Positions 9,619-20,595 of a stretch of 64,000 nt of DNA are shown one piece after another. The notes under the pieces are model-generated. The model saw only the letters and a program-made list of their open reading frames with translations, ran no database searches and was not told the origin of the DNA. Made by a program: the position numbers and the translations under genes. Source of the stretch: Linnemannia elongata (taxonomy: Eukaryota > Mortierellomycota > Mortierellomycetes > Mortierellales > Mortierellaceae); assembly GCA_036320915.1 (NCBI GenBank), contig JAXBDG010000015.1, forward strand, positions 1,054,001 to 1,118,000, written 5' to 3'. The stretch's first letter is position 1, and every line of letters begins with the position of its first letter.

Positions 9619-12053
9619 ATGGAATGGAAAGCCGGGGCCATCAGAGCCGTGGACTCATTAATGGATGTGGACGCCGCTTGTAGGTTTATATTCTCCTCTT
9701 TGTGTTTGTTTGCTTGTTGATTGTATGATAGGACCTTGGGCATGGTAGCACAGGTAATTCTCCCTCATCTAACAACATTTTTGTGCGTTTGTTCTATTTA
9801 CTTTACAACATCATAGCTACGAAGCGCAAGAACAGAGATTGCGATGAGGAACGGAATACCCTTCACAAGAAGGACAGAGCTGGCGTCCCTACCACAGCCA
9901 CCACGGTCATCGTCACCACAACCACCTTTAACGTCGTGAATAGGACCGCATCAGGTCATGCCGGCTCTAACAGCCATTGCTCTGTCGCTATCAACAAGGT
10001 CGCTACCGCCTTCTCCTCGTCCCCTATAATTACAAGAGCTTGGACACGCGAACACGATGCTGCCCTGAACCATGCAGCCACCCTCTCCAACAGGCTGAAG
10101 CATCGCCTCGAGGATAACCATTACGAGGACCTGCAGGATCATGACCAAGAACCCTCGAAGCGATACAAGGCTCAGAGTAAGAAGCGAGCACCATCAACAT
10201 TGTCACCATCCCCAACGCCCAGTTTGATGCTTTCGTCGTCCTTCACCTTGTCTCAGACCTCCTCTCGCCGCTCCTCGTCTTGCCACCGCTCTTCCTCCTC
10301 TTCCACTCGGTCAACCTCGCCTTTGCCTAAATCGTCGTCGTCAGCACCCAGCGATCATCCTTCACCAGCACCAGTCGATACCAAGCAGGCTTCACCAAAG
10401 CCAGCACCGATGACCTTGCGATCAGCAACTAGATCTCTCCGATCTTCTACTTGTCAGTCATCTTCCCCGACGCCCTCTACAGTCGCAGCCTCCGAATCAG
10501 TCGACACATCATCACATGGGGGCGATGATGGTTGGGTGAAGGTTCGTGAAACCGCCGAGACCATGATCGTCATCATCCAAACCCGTGCCAAGAAGGTCAC
10601 AACCAAGACCCGTCAAGAGCATAATAATTCGGCTCAGGACCGGGACGTCGAGCAGTGCATCAGCGTGCCCGCCCTGATTCCTGATGCTCCCAAGCAGCGC
10701 GTGAGCGATGCGAGGAGCGGTCCTCTGGTCAGAGCGACTATGAGCCAGAGCCGGGACGTCGAGCTGACCAAGAACTCCAAGGATTGCAATTCGAGTGGCG
10801 ACGGTGAGGTCAAGGAGGGCGACGAGACCGAGACTTATGACAACATCCCTGAGGTGGTCCAGCCCAACCAATACAGCCGAGTCAAGGAAACCGCCGAGAT
10901 CCTCTACACGCAGGAAGTCACCGAGGCCAAGGCTGTTCAAAAGCGTTTGTCTGGCAAGGTCAACGACCAGCGAGAGGGTTGCGTGGACAGCAAGAGTGTT
11001 GGGATTCGCCGAGGCAACGCTACCCGCACTGAGCACGAACATCCTGTTAGCCAGAACGTTGACGAGACCGAAGTCGATTTTGAGCTGGACATCCGAGGTA
11101 CCCAGAAGCGGAACAACTACCCTCGGCAAGATTGTTTGCCACGAGTCGCCAGCATCCCAGGCCCAAATCAGTTCTATTTGAGAACTTTGACCCGCCTTGT
11201 CTCCTCCGCAAATTCGACGTCTAGAAAATCAATGGAACACCTTTACAGTCCCCACGCCAGACTAGTTGATGAGAATGTTTCTGAAGTTCAATTGGACCCC
11301 AATCATCCATGGGCGCAAGGCCCAGTGGAGTTCATCTCACCCCAAAGCAGGCGCAATTACCACGACGAGTACCGCGCCAGCGACAAACACCTTGGTCACA
11401 ACCACCATCTCCAAGATTATGATGACTACAGCAGCCAATGCATCCCCAGCATACCTCCTCACAGCAACATCCGTAGCGACGATATTTACTCTCCTCACTC
11501 GTCTTCCTACAACTCGCTTCCGGCAACAACCCCTCACAGGAGTCCTAGAGATTCCCTGCAGTCCAACATCTACTTATCGAACGGTGACGGGTCTCGCCGC
11601 AGCTACTTCTCCACTATGGCGCGTGTGGGAGAAACCAATTCGGCACCTTCCTTTATTCATCAAGCCAAACGAGGCCATCATTCCCATCACCACAGCAGTA
11701 GCAGCGACACGGCCGACGGACATAATCGCAACAACAGCAATTACTCTGCCAGTCCAACCTATCTCCACCACCACCAGAACAGCACCACTAAGCGCTACGA
11801 CACCGATGAGAACATTCCTCCTCCATCATACAAAGCATCTATATTCGAATTTCCCAGGAAGAAGAGCGCCGAGCCTGTGCCGCTGATCCTCTCGACCACC
11901 AACAGAACTGCTAGAGCCTTCAGCAGCAACAACTACAGCAGCGGTACAAACGTCAACACCCACAACCATCATCCCTTCGATCCGAATGTCATCGAGGAAA
12001 GTGACATCAGCGTTTTCCGTGGTCCACGCACCAACAACCACTACTTGTTGTAA
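9619..12053 (+). CDS. Large disordered Ser/Thr/His-rich protein, function unknown
   Basis: Exons 9619..9679 and 9817..12053 give 765 aa. The short first exon (MEWKAGAIRAVDSLMDVDAA) was added because its T phase joins the CT of exon 2 without a stop. An intervening 22-base segment bounded by AG and GT (about 9733-9754) would create a stop and is probably skipped. I recognise no domain. An N-terminal basic segment (TKRKNRDCDEER) could be a nuclear signal. A long Ser/Pro-rich stretch follows (residues ~150-260). Two related motifs, VRETAETM (nt ~10545) and VKETAEIL (nt ~10880), suggest an internal repeat. The C-terminal part is His/Asn/Ser-rich, and PPSYKASIFEFPRKK near the end looks like a short linear motif. 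No signal peptide or membrane helix. It is probably a real gene given its length and codon-like composition, but nothing supports a function. Confidence 0.72.
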
Positions 12054-12589
12054 GGCCCTTCGTTCCCAAGATTCACCATGGGTTCAAAGCACATATTCCA
12101 CTATTTCATTCGCCTCCTATTACTTCTTAGCCAACAATGGCCCCCTAACTGTCTCATCATCGCCATCAAATTATCGCAGCCGATCAACAACTTCCCGTCT
12201 TCGCCGCCAACTTTGTCTATTCTTTGTACTGTCGCTTTGTTCTATTGCTGTTTATCCACTTGTATTATTCATCATTCCTCCTTTTCCTTCAAATACTATC
12301 AAAAACCAACAAAAACACATTGTAAAATAGGTTATAATCCCATAAAAAAAATACATCCATCCCATCATTGCAATAGCGAATAACTTTCAAACAATAAAGG
12401 TATCAAAGACAGTTTTATATTTCTCGTTTGTCCTCTCAGAATTCACTATCCACTTTTGAGTCCCTCTCTTCTGAAAAATCGTATCCATAACAAATATTCA
12501 GAAAACATCCAACCATTCTTTCGCCTCCCCCCCCATCTGAAGCCACTCCAACGGCTAGGAAATCACATCCTCATAACAAAATTCAGCCT
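12054..12589. other. Intergenic, 3' flank
   Basis: AT-rich spacer of about 535 bases holding the 3' region of the upstream gene, with polyadenylation-like AATAAA at about 12393. No gene seen. Confidence 0.4.
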
Positions 12590-13310
12590 AACAGAGCGAA
12601 GGCCAATTCTGGTCCTTCACAAGGGTCCATAGCTTGGTACAGACCCTAAGAGATCCCCCAGAGCGTCGTCGAGTGTGAAAATAATGTCCCTTATTCGACA
12701 AGAATGGGTCAGAAAAGCAGCTCGAGGTGGCGACACCACTTGAGGAATCGTCGATACAGAAAACTTGACATGGTCGTTGGATATTTGGATGTGGATCTCT
12801 CGTAATGTGACCGAGTGCTTCTGGATCGCAAAGTTGAAAGGTCGGCTTGACGATATACATAGAATAATATTCGAACTAGAGATATGCGACTTATTGAACA
12901 GGCAAAGCGGTTATGATCCTGCAAGCCTCCGTGTCGTACTTTCCGCCATCGGATGATCCATATTTCATTGGCTCGATCCTGGGGCACGACTTGGCGATAA
13001 ACTATCCCATGACTTTGATCCCCTCGTCCATCGTCTTGATATATGTGTCCAGTTTCTTGATGTTGAATCAATAGGTGAACATCGAGTGGAGGTCGGTCAG
13101 CGAGTTCCAGGAGTAGCTGTGCATGTCATGAAAGCATAGATCCTTCATATTGCTCAAGGGTTCCTGCCTTCTGAAGAATGGCCCAAGCAAGGCGCAAGGC
13201 TGAAATAGCGTCGATGTGGGACCTTAAAAGGTCGATGGGTTCTGAGTTGTTTAAGACCTCCTTGCATGCATACGACATGTTGGGTGGCGGTGAGCGAGCG
13301 ATCCACCTGT
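12590..13310 (-). pseudogene. F-box/LRR-like relic 1 (deleted, frameshifted)
   Basis: On the minus strand, pieces of the neighbouring F-box/LRR-like gene can be read in several frames. Near 13280 a start-like segment (MSYACKEVLNNSEPIDLL) aligns with the F-box start of the copy at 15383. At ~13080-13180 there are remains of the mid region. At ~12780-12850 a segment like AIQKHSVTLREIHIQ aligns with AIQHHSTTLREICIQ. At ~12690 TLDDAL is kept, and at ~12600 DQNWPSL aligns with DQNWPEL. Large blocks between these anchors are missing. It is a dead copy, the most decayed of the array. Confidence 0.75.
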
Positions 13311-13436
13311 TGAAAAGAAGACAACAAAGGGGAGCAACAAGCAGATGTTTTATTATTATTTTATGTTGCATTTGTGGCTTCAGTTAGGCCTGCCAGAGTA
13401 TACAATTCTTTAATAAAGTATGTGCAAACAGCATGT

Positions 13437-15383
13437 CTAACAAATGATAATAGGAGGGAAAGGGGTAACCCGGAGTCCAACGCGACCATTCTGGCGCCTG
13501 TTCTGGAGCCATGCAAATGGCGCTGTAACGTTCTTTTCCTTGGAGAAGAAATCGGCAAAATGGAGTGAAGGCCAGGCCTGGTCCATCCACACCACTTCAG
13601 GCCATCCCATCGTCACCGCACACTCTTCCGTCTCTGCAGTGACGGAGCCCTGAAGACTTTTCAGGTTCTTCAGCCCTGAAAGGTGGTGGAGAAATCCAGG
13701 TCGACCTGTGAAGGTGTCCCCATTGCTCAGAAAAGCAGGAAAGGATGTCGGATCACGCAATATCTCCTGTCTCCAATCGTCGTCGTTGGGAGTCGTTGCC
13801 ATCGTGAGATCCAGATCCTCCAGGCTTGTTAGCGTGCCGATCCGCTTATATAGGTCCTCCAATCGGGAAAAGTGGCGTGTCTCGGTCTCGGAAAGGGTGA
13901 TCGGTGCCTGGCGAGTATAGTATGGCGGAACTCCAGGCTCCATTGGCAACTCACAGTCGCTGATAGCTATCGTGAGTTTCTTTAGTTTGATGCAGCCCCA
14001 GGGAGATTTCAGGGCATCGTCCAACGTGGTGTATAACCCGTCGTTGTGGTCGTATTGGACGAAAAGCACCTCCAGGTTACGACACTCTTTGAGAATGGTG
14101 GACACAGAGAAACTGGATGGGATGGAGCATGTTTGAATGCAAATCTCTCGTAAAGTTGTCGAGTGGTGCTGAATCGCAGTGTCGAAGGCAGGGTCGATGA
14201 TCTCTATAGGGCAGCCCTTGAACTCGACTTTGGTAACTTGCTGCGCTGGTAAAGACGCCAGGATAATGTACGCCTCCGCATCGTGCCTTTCGCCTTCGAA
14301 CGAACCATAGGCCAAGTTCTCGATCCTGGGGCACGTCTTGGCGAGGAATTCTCCCATGGTTTCGATCGTCTCTTCGTCGGCCGGTAAATAGGTGTTCAAT
14401 TTCTTGATGTTGGGGCAATGGGTAAACATCAATGAGACATCGTCCAGTGAATCCCAGTAGAAGCCGTCCATGGGTTGAAAACACAGGTCCTCAAGGCTGG
14501 ATAATGGTCCTTGTCGTCGGACATACGGATCTGCCCCAGTCGCCATCAGCTCCTCTTCGTCTTCCTCCTCGTCCTCCTCCTCGTCCTCCTCGTCCTCGTC
14601 CTCATTATCGTTTCCTGCACCAAGGGAAGATTGGTAAATGCTACTATAATTTTGGATATCCTCAAATCTCATCGAAAGTTGTTGAACTGCGGGTGGGCAT
14701 GAGAAGAAAATATAGGACCACAACTCTACCCAGTCGTCGTCCTCGTTCTTGCAGTGAACCATAACTCTCAGTTTCTTCAACCTATTCAGCCCAGCAATGA
14801 CCTCACCAAAGCGTCGACCGTCGCGAGAGTCCTGGAGCGGAGCACCATCCAAAGAGAGTTCGACCAGGCCTGGGTTCAAGGATACCAGTCAGCAAATCTG
14901 AGCCAGCCTGGTTCGAGGGTTTTCGATACTGGACACGGAATATAGACGCTTCCTTGAGAGCCCGAGGTTTAGATGGAGTCGCGAGAGACAGCTCATGGGT
15001 GGCAAGGCGACAACCTCGCAGGTACGGATATCAGACGGCGGTAACCAAGAGGGTCGTGAACGGGGGGTGTCTATGATTCGTGAGTGGGCCTCCTCGAAAT
15101 CGAGCACACAGTTGTAGTAGTATCTGAGTTCGTCAACGCCAAACTTTACTTTCCTGGTGTAGTGAATGTTGCGTGCAAGTGCGAGCAGAGCCGGAGTGGA
15201 GCAGAAGAGCTTGAAGTTGTGGCCATAAACGACTTCCAGGCTCCTGTAGACTGACGGCGTCCAGTAACTGTGCATCTTGCGACAGGTGCGGGCGAGACTG
15301 GAGACATCGCCCTGATCGAGGTAAGGATCCAAAAGGTGGATGAATTCAGGGATGTCGAGCAAAAGGTTGAATGAGTTGGACAT
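13437..15383 (-). pseudogene. F-box/LRR-like gene 2, intact except one TGA stop
   Basis: Reads from ATG 15383 to 13437 as one frame of 649 codons, broken only by TGA at 14891-14889. The N-terminus (LLDIPEFIHLLDPYLDQGD then VSSLARTCRKMH) is F-box-like. The rest has leucine-rich spacing (for example LKKLRVMV, LEDLCF, IKKLNTYL, LEVLFVQY, LKKLTIAI), and an Asp/Glu run of about 20 residues sits near nt 14540-14610. F-box proteins are substrate receptors of SCF ubiquitin ligases. At the stop, the paralogue at 18199 has Trp (LAQLTWLTSLSP against LAQIC*LVSLNP), so TGG to TGA is the likely change. It may be a recent pseudogene, a read-through gene, or a sequencing error. Without the stop it would be about 648 aa. 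Confidence 0.75.
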
Positions 15384-16357
15384 GGTAGATGGTTGTTGAA
15401 GAAATGGAGATGAAAGCGTTGCTGAAAGGATGACCACTATGAGAGGGATTTTTTTTCTTTGTGTGGCGCGGAAAGAATACAGGGTGTGTGTATTTTCGAT
15501 GACCCACGAAAAAGAAAACTGGCCCAAGGTGCATGCCTTTATCAAAATCACGTTGTTGCCGAACATGGGTTACCGATTGACCTCGACAAAGGGTGAACTC
15601 CTCTGTTCCTGAATAGCGTCGTTTTATTCACAAAAGCACCAATGACCACTGTTGGTCAAAACCAATCTGATAACTTAATGTCGTTTAAACTTATAAATCA
15701 GATATCGTCTTTCATTAATCATCACTGCTCGTTAAAATAAGTATTACGCTTTGTTATTTGTAAGTTAGGCTACTACCTTCACATTGTTGATCGACCAGTC
15801 GTTATTGCTATGTTCAATCACAGTGCAAAAGTGGCACCAGGAATCTAAACTCAGCCAATGAACCTCCCCTCGCTGCATTTCTGCCCTTGCTGATCTGCCC
15901 AAAGCATTACTGGTAGAGAATGAGGCCCAGTCGGCGATCCTGCAGCCATTGGAAAGATTTCGTGACATCCATCCTTCAGACGAAGAGCCGGGCCCTGTAG
16001 ATTTTCGGCCATTGCTGTTCCTGAAACGTGTCTCTCTTATGACCACCTTGTCTTGGTGATATAGTGTTAACTGATAACCCTAAGTGTCTCGGTGATATAG
16101 CCCATCAGTGCTCTTCATTCCGTTAGTGCCGCGTTCTTGAGCCTGCGCTCTTCCTGTCGTTCTTCGACTGATAACCATTTTTTTCTCAGATCAAGGTCTT
16201 GCCCTCAAGGTCCTGTAAAGTTAAAGCAATAACAGAAGTGAATCCTCCTGTTGGTGCAGGTAAGTCTCGCGATATCCTTGCGGGCGAGGTGTTGTACCAA
16301 ATTGTTAACGAGCTTGAGATTTATTTGTTAAGGAAAGTTTCTGGATGATGTGAATAA
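15384..16357. other. Intergenic spacer in the F-box array
   Basis: About 970 bases between array members, AT-rich at 15610-15770. A 93-codon minus-strand frame (16046-15765) has no recognisable similarity and is not called. No other structure seen. Confidence 0.4.
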
Positions 16358-18199
16358 TCAATAGTCATACATATAAGTCTCTAGAGGTACCCGACCTTCA
16401 CTCTTGCGCTTGTCCTGAAGCCATCGAAACTGCTCGCTGACGCTAATGGCTTCCTCGAAAAAATATGCTTTCCGGAGCTCTGGCCAATTCTGATCCATCC
16501 ACCTGACCTCAGCCCACCCCATCGTCACCACGGTCTCGGCCGTCTCTGCACTGACCGAGCCGCAAAGTTTCTTCAGCTGCTTCAATCCTGAGAGGTGTTG
16601 TAGATATCCTGGTCGGTTTGTCGAGGTGTTCCTGAGACTGAGCATGGCAGGGAACGACGTACTCCTGCTATTTATCCTATTGTCGTCTAGGTTCATATCA
16701 TCCTCTGGGTCTACTTCGTAAAGACGAGCCATAGTCAAATCCAGCTCCTACAAAGCAGTCAAGGAGCCGATCTGTCGGTACAAGTCCTCCAGCCGAGAAA
16801 AGTGTTGCGTCTCGACCTTGGTAAGTCTGATCGGGGTTGGGTGACGGTAGTATGGTTTGCGTCCGTACTGGTAAGGCAGCTCACATCCACTGATCCCGAG
16901 GGTGAGGCGAGTTAACTTGGTGCAGGTCCAGGGGTTCTGCAGAGCGTCGTCGAGGGTGATGTGAGAAGTCAAATGGCGTTCGCGTGAGATGAGAAGCACG
17001 TTCAAATTAAAGCACTCCTTGGTAATTGTGGGAAACAAGGCTTCGGGAGAATGCCTGTTCCAAGGATGCTGATGGTTCGCAACGTCGTCGAGTGCCTGAG
17101 GAACGCAACCTCAATCTTGAAGTTGCTGTCTTTGGGAAGGGCTCCAGCGTACTCCAACTCGGTGATTTGTTGAGAAGGCAACGACTCCATGATCCTGAAA
17201 GGGAAAGGTTCGAACAAATACCAGTCAATACCACCGAAATATAACGACTCGATTCTGGGACACTGCTTGCTGATGAACTGCTCGATCTTGTCGGCCTCCT
17301 GATGTCCCTTGACGCCAGACAGAGACAGTTTGTTGATGTCAGTATGCGAAAAGCGAGCGGATGTCGGCAGCCGAGTTCCAGTGCTGAATGCCCCAAACCG
17401 ACAGCTCCTTCAGGTTGAATAACGGCTCCTGCCTTCGTGCCATTGGCACTTTATTTTCTCTGTCATCCTGACCGCCCGAACTCGAAACGAAGGCCACACG
17501 AAAGTGCTGGATGGACGAGGAACAGCTGACGAAAAGCTGAGATAAGATAGCTAGCTTCATGTTGACATCGCAAACAATCATAAGGTCCAGTGTCTTTATC
17601 GCCTGCAGTCCTGCCATGACATCTTCCAGGCGACGAAAACCGTCCATGTCTGCAATAGAAACTCTCTGTAACGAAAGAGAGGTCAGGCACGGGCTGAGGG
17701 AAGTCAACCAAGTCAACTGGGCCAATATCCCTGCGGCGTTGTTGGCGCTTGACAACTTGTAAGGGCGGTGGTTTGAGGAGCTGACATCGACAGTGAGTCG
17801 CGACAGGCGAGTCATGGGGGGCAAGGCGACCAATTGAGAGGCGTGGTTGTCGGGCGACGGCAGCCACGAGGGTCGTGTTGGTGGAGTGTCCGAGAGATGT
17901 GAGGTGATATCTTGGAAAGTAAGGAGGCAGTTGTAGTAGAATATGAGACCGTAGAGCTGAAGGTTCAGTTCCCTGACATGTTGACTGTTCTGTGAAAGGG
18001 CACGCAAGGCTGGGGTAGATTCGAACAGTCTGAAATTAGAGTCGTCTACGGTCAGAGTCTTGAAGAGGGAAGGGGTGCACCGCATGTGCATCTTCTTGCA
18101 GGTGCGGGCGAGTCTTGAGACGTCCTTGATGGCCAGGTACATGGCCAAATGTTCGACAAGCTCTCTTATATTGAAGAAGCTTTCAAAGGCGTCCGGCAT
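16358..18199 (-). pseudogene. F-box/LRR-like pseudogene 3
   Basis: Starts at ATG 18199 with the same architecture as its neighbour: an F-box-like start (IRELVEHLAMYLAIKD then VSRLARTCKKMH), then leucine-rich repeats, ending at 16358 after WLQDKRKSEGRV. The reading is broken three times. A frameshift near 17345 follows the ADIRSLF segment and resumes as TDINKLSL. A second frameshift near 17040 moves from GILPKP to ALFPTITKE. An in-frame TAG near 16750 sits between SLTAL and ELDLTMA, where the paralogue has SLEDLDLTMA. Each piece aligns collinearly with gene 2, so this was one gene of about 610 aa. Two independent frame changes make a sequencing artefact unlikely. Confidence 0.82.
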
Positions 18200-18751
18200 G
18201 GTGGGTGAAGGTGGCGGTGGTGGCGGTGGTGTGTAGAGGCGGAGGGTGAAGGGGAAGAGGGAGTGGTGTGTGTGAAGAAAAAAGAAGAGAATTGAAAAAA
18301 AGTCAGGTTGGGGCACTTGTTGATATTTTTTGATGGTCTTGCATGAAGGTGGCATTTCAGGAGCATCAGCAAAGCTGTTTTTTTTTCTCTTTCCAATTAA
18401 TCGGCTGGTTTTTTTTCTTATGCAAATTGGTGTTGCGCCTTTCTTCGTCGTCGTCATGCAAGTCCCAAACCCTTCCTCCTTTCACGATACCTATCGCTTC
18501 CAGGCATGTTGCTGTGCCTTTTCATCCCCAAAAACAACAAACATAGGCACAAAAGTAGGATTGATACTCCACTGAAGCCGCGCAACAGGGGTAGAAAAGA
18601 CAGGGGTATTTATTTCATGAACATCCTACAAATTCACGACATCTTTCTTTTCATCTCCACGAACGTCGCACTAACATCCTCCCGCTTCACAAAGAATCTA
18701 ACGCATCGAAGTCAAATATCACTGTCAATAGATCTAAATTTCGTTCCAGAA
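18200..18751. other. Intergenic spacer in the F-box array
   Basis: About 550 bases. It has GGT/GGC-rich sequence next to start 18199 (the CT-rich leader of that gene on its own strand) and T-rich tracts. No gene. Confidence 0.4.
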
Positions 18752-20446
18752 TCATTCACCACCTTCTTCTCCGAATCCGCGTAGTACCTCCAGTCCACTC
18801 AGCGCAGAAAACAGGTCAAGATATCCTGGCATGCCTGTCTGTGGGTCTGGAAGGCCCAGCATCGCGGGGAACGCCATACGATCGCTCTGCATTCTCTCAA
18901 CATCCACTTCACCATTATCGTTCAGCAAGAGCACCATCTTCATGTTCGACTCCAAGCTCCTCAGGTACCTCACATCCACTAATCCCGAGGGCGAGGTGAG
19001 TCAACTTGGCACAGGTCCAAGGGTATTCCAGAGCATTATCTAGGGTGACATAGAATCCGCCGGCACGTGTACATGGTATATGAAGCGCTTCCAGATTACA
19101 GCACCCCTTGAGGATGGTGGAGGCTGATATCTCGGAGAATATTTTGTTGTCCTTTTGAAACCGTAGCTCTCCCAAGGTTGTCAAGTGTCGCTGTATCACC
19201 ATGTTCATCATAGGCTCATCGATCCTGGAAGGCCCAACGCGCAACTCAACTCTGACCACCTGCTGTACGGGTAATGCGCCCATGATCCTGAATGGCAACA
19301 TCATCTGATCCTGCTCCCAGTCCGGCCCATACACCAACACCTCAATCCTGGGACACGCCTCCGCAATGAGTTGCTCAACAGTATCGACATCCAGGATCCG
19401 GTTTCAGATCTGCAAGTGCGCGTCGAACTTCTTGAGGTTGGGGCAATGAACCAGCATCGCCGTGAGATCGACCGTCTTCTCCCACCAATGGCCCCGCATC
19501 CCATGAAACGACAGCCCTTTAGACGGTCCAATGGTTCCTGTCGCCGCTCCATATCTGCCGCTACAGCTGGCATATTCCCACGATACCAATTGTCATTTAA
19601 TAACCTTACTTCAGGAACGTATTCGAATCGCCAAACCCTCTCGTTCTCCTTGAAATGCATGGTAACATTTCGGATCGACGACGGGAGGCAGAAGAACAGT
19701 TGTCGCCATATCTTCTACCAATAGTGGATCCTGCAGCGGAAGTCGAGAACTTATGTCTCCAACCTGGAGAGCCCCGCCAATGTCTCAGCCAAAGTCCGGG
19801 CTCGATATTCCAGGAATGGGATGCCAGACAAGGTCAGCGAGACCAGCCTGTGTTTCGGAATATCAGCCATCGGGACTGGGCTAATTCGGCTCACAAGTCA
19901 TTGACCCTGGGGATCGAGTAGGACTTTTCGCTGATGGGACTAATGATGATATCGAGTTGAAATAGGCAGCTCATTGGAGATAAGGCGACCACCTGGCAGG
20001 GGTGGGTGTCGGGCCGGTGGCAAACGCGCTGATGGTAACCGTGCTGGTGCTGAAAGTCAAAGGGAGTCCGTAGTGTTCTGTTACTGAAACTCCTGCTCGA
20101 AGGCGAGTATGAAATTGTAGTAATAGGCGTGTTCAATTACACCGATACCCAGTATCCTGACATGACGGGTGTTCCTAGCAAGGGCGTGCAAGCTCGGAAG
20201 GGAATGGGGGATCCTCAGCATCTTGCCCGAACGGAGGTCCAACATCCTGCAGGGCGATGAGGTGCACTTCTTGTGCATCTTTCGACTGGTCTGGGTGAGA
20301 TTCGCGACATCTAAATGAGGAAGTGTCCCACAAAAGGCCGACGAGTTTGAGTATGTCGGAGAATTGCTCTCTGGAAGGTCGACATGACGACGTTGGAGAT
20401 GATCTTGTTGGTGTGCCGAAAGATGATCACAACGACTCTTGGACAA
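18752..20446 (-). pseudogene. F-box/LRR-like pseudogene 4
   Basis: Collinear pieces of the same family in shifting frames on the minus strand. Near 20300: HLDVANLTQTSRKMHKKC, the F-box end. Then LHALARNTRHVRILGIGV and YYYNFILAFEQEF. Near 19980: CQVVALSPMSCLFQLDI, equal to CEVVALPPMSCLSRLHL in gene 2. Near 19450: MLVHCPNLKKFDAHLQI, then a stop. Near 19270: GALPVQQVVRVELRVGPS, then STILKGCCNLEALHIP and YVTLDNALEYPWTCAKL. Near 18850: MPGYLDLFSALSGLEVLRG. At least four breaks and a damaged start are needed to join them. It is a dead copy. Confidence 0.8.
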
Positions 20447-20595
20447 CGAACGTTTTGAAACATATGTGACTGGGATGAAAATCGACGCCTCTGTTCATAT
20501 TGATCCCTTGTCGTTTGATATGCATGTGCTCCTTGACGACATGGTTTATTCTGGTTCTTCAAGAGAACACATGTGTCCAAAAACGACTACGCTGT

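Noticed and set aside
9733..9754. 22-base micro-exon in the disordered-protein gene
   Set aside because: It has AG and GT borders, but including it creates a stop or breaks the frame with every tested donor.
14889..14891. TGA read as selenocysteine or reassigned Trp
   Set aside because: The paralogue has Trp rather than Cys here, other genes in the window (TMEM245-like, palmitoyltransferase, secreted protein) end in TGA, and no selenocysteine element was seen.
15765..16046. 93-codon minus-strand frame between F-box copies
   Set aside because: Does not align with the F-box family or anything I know.
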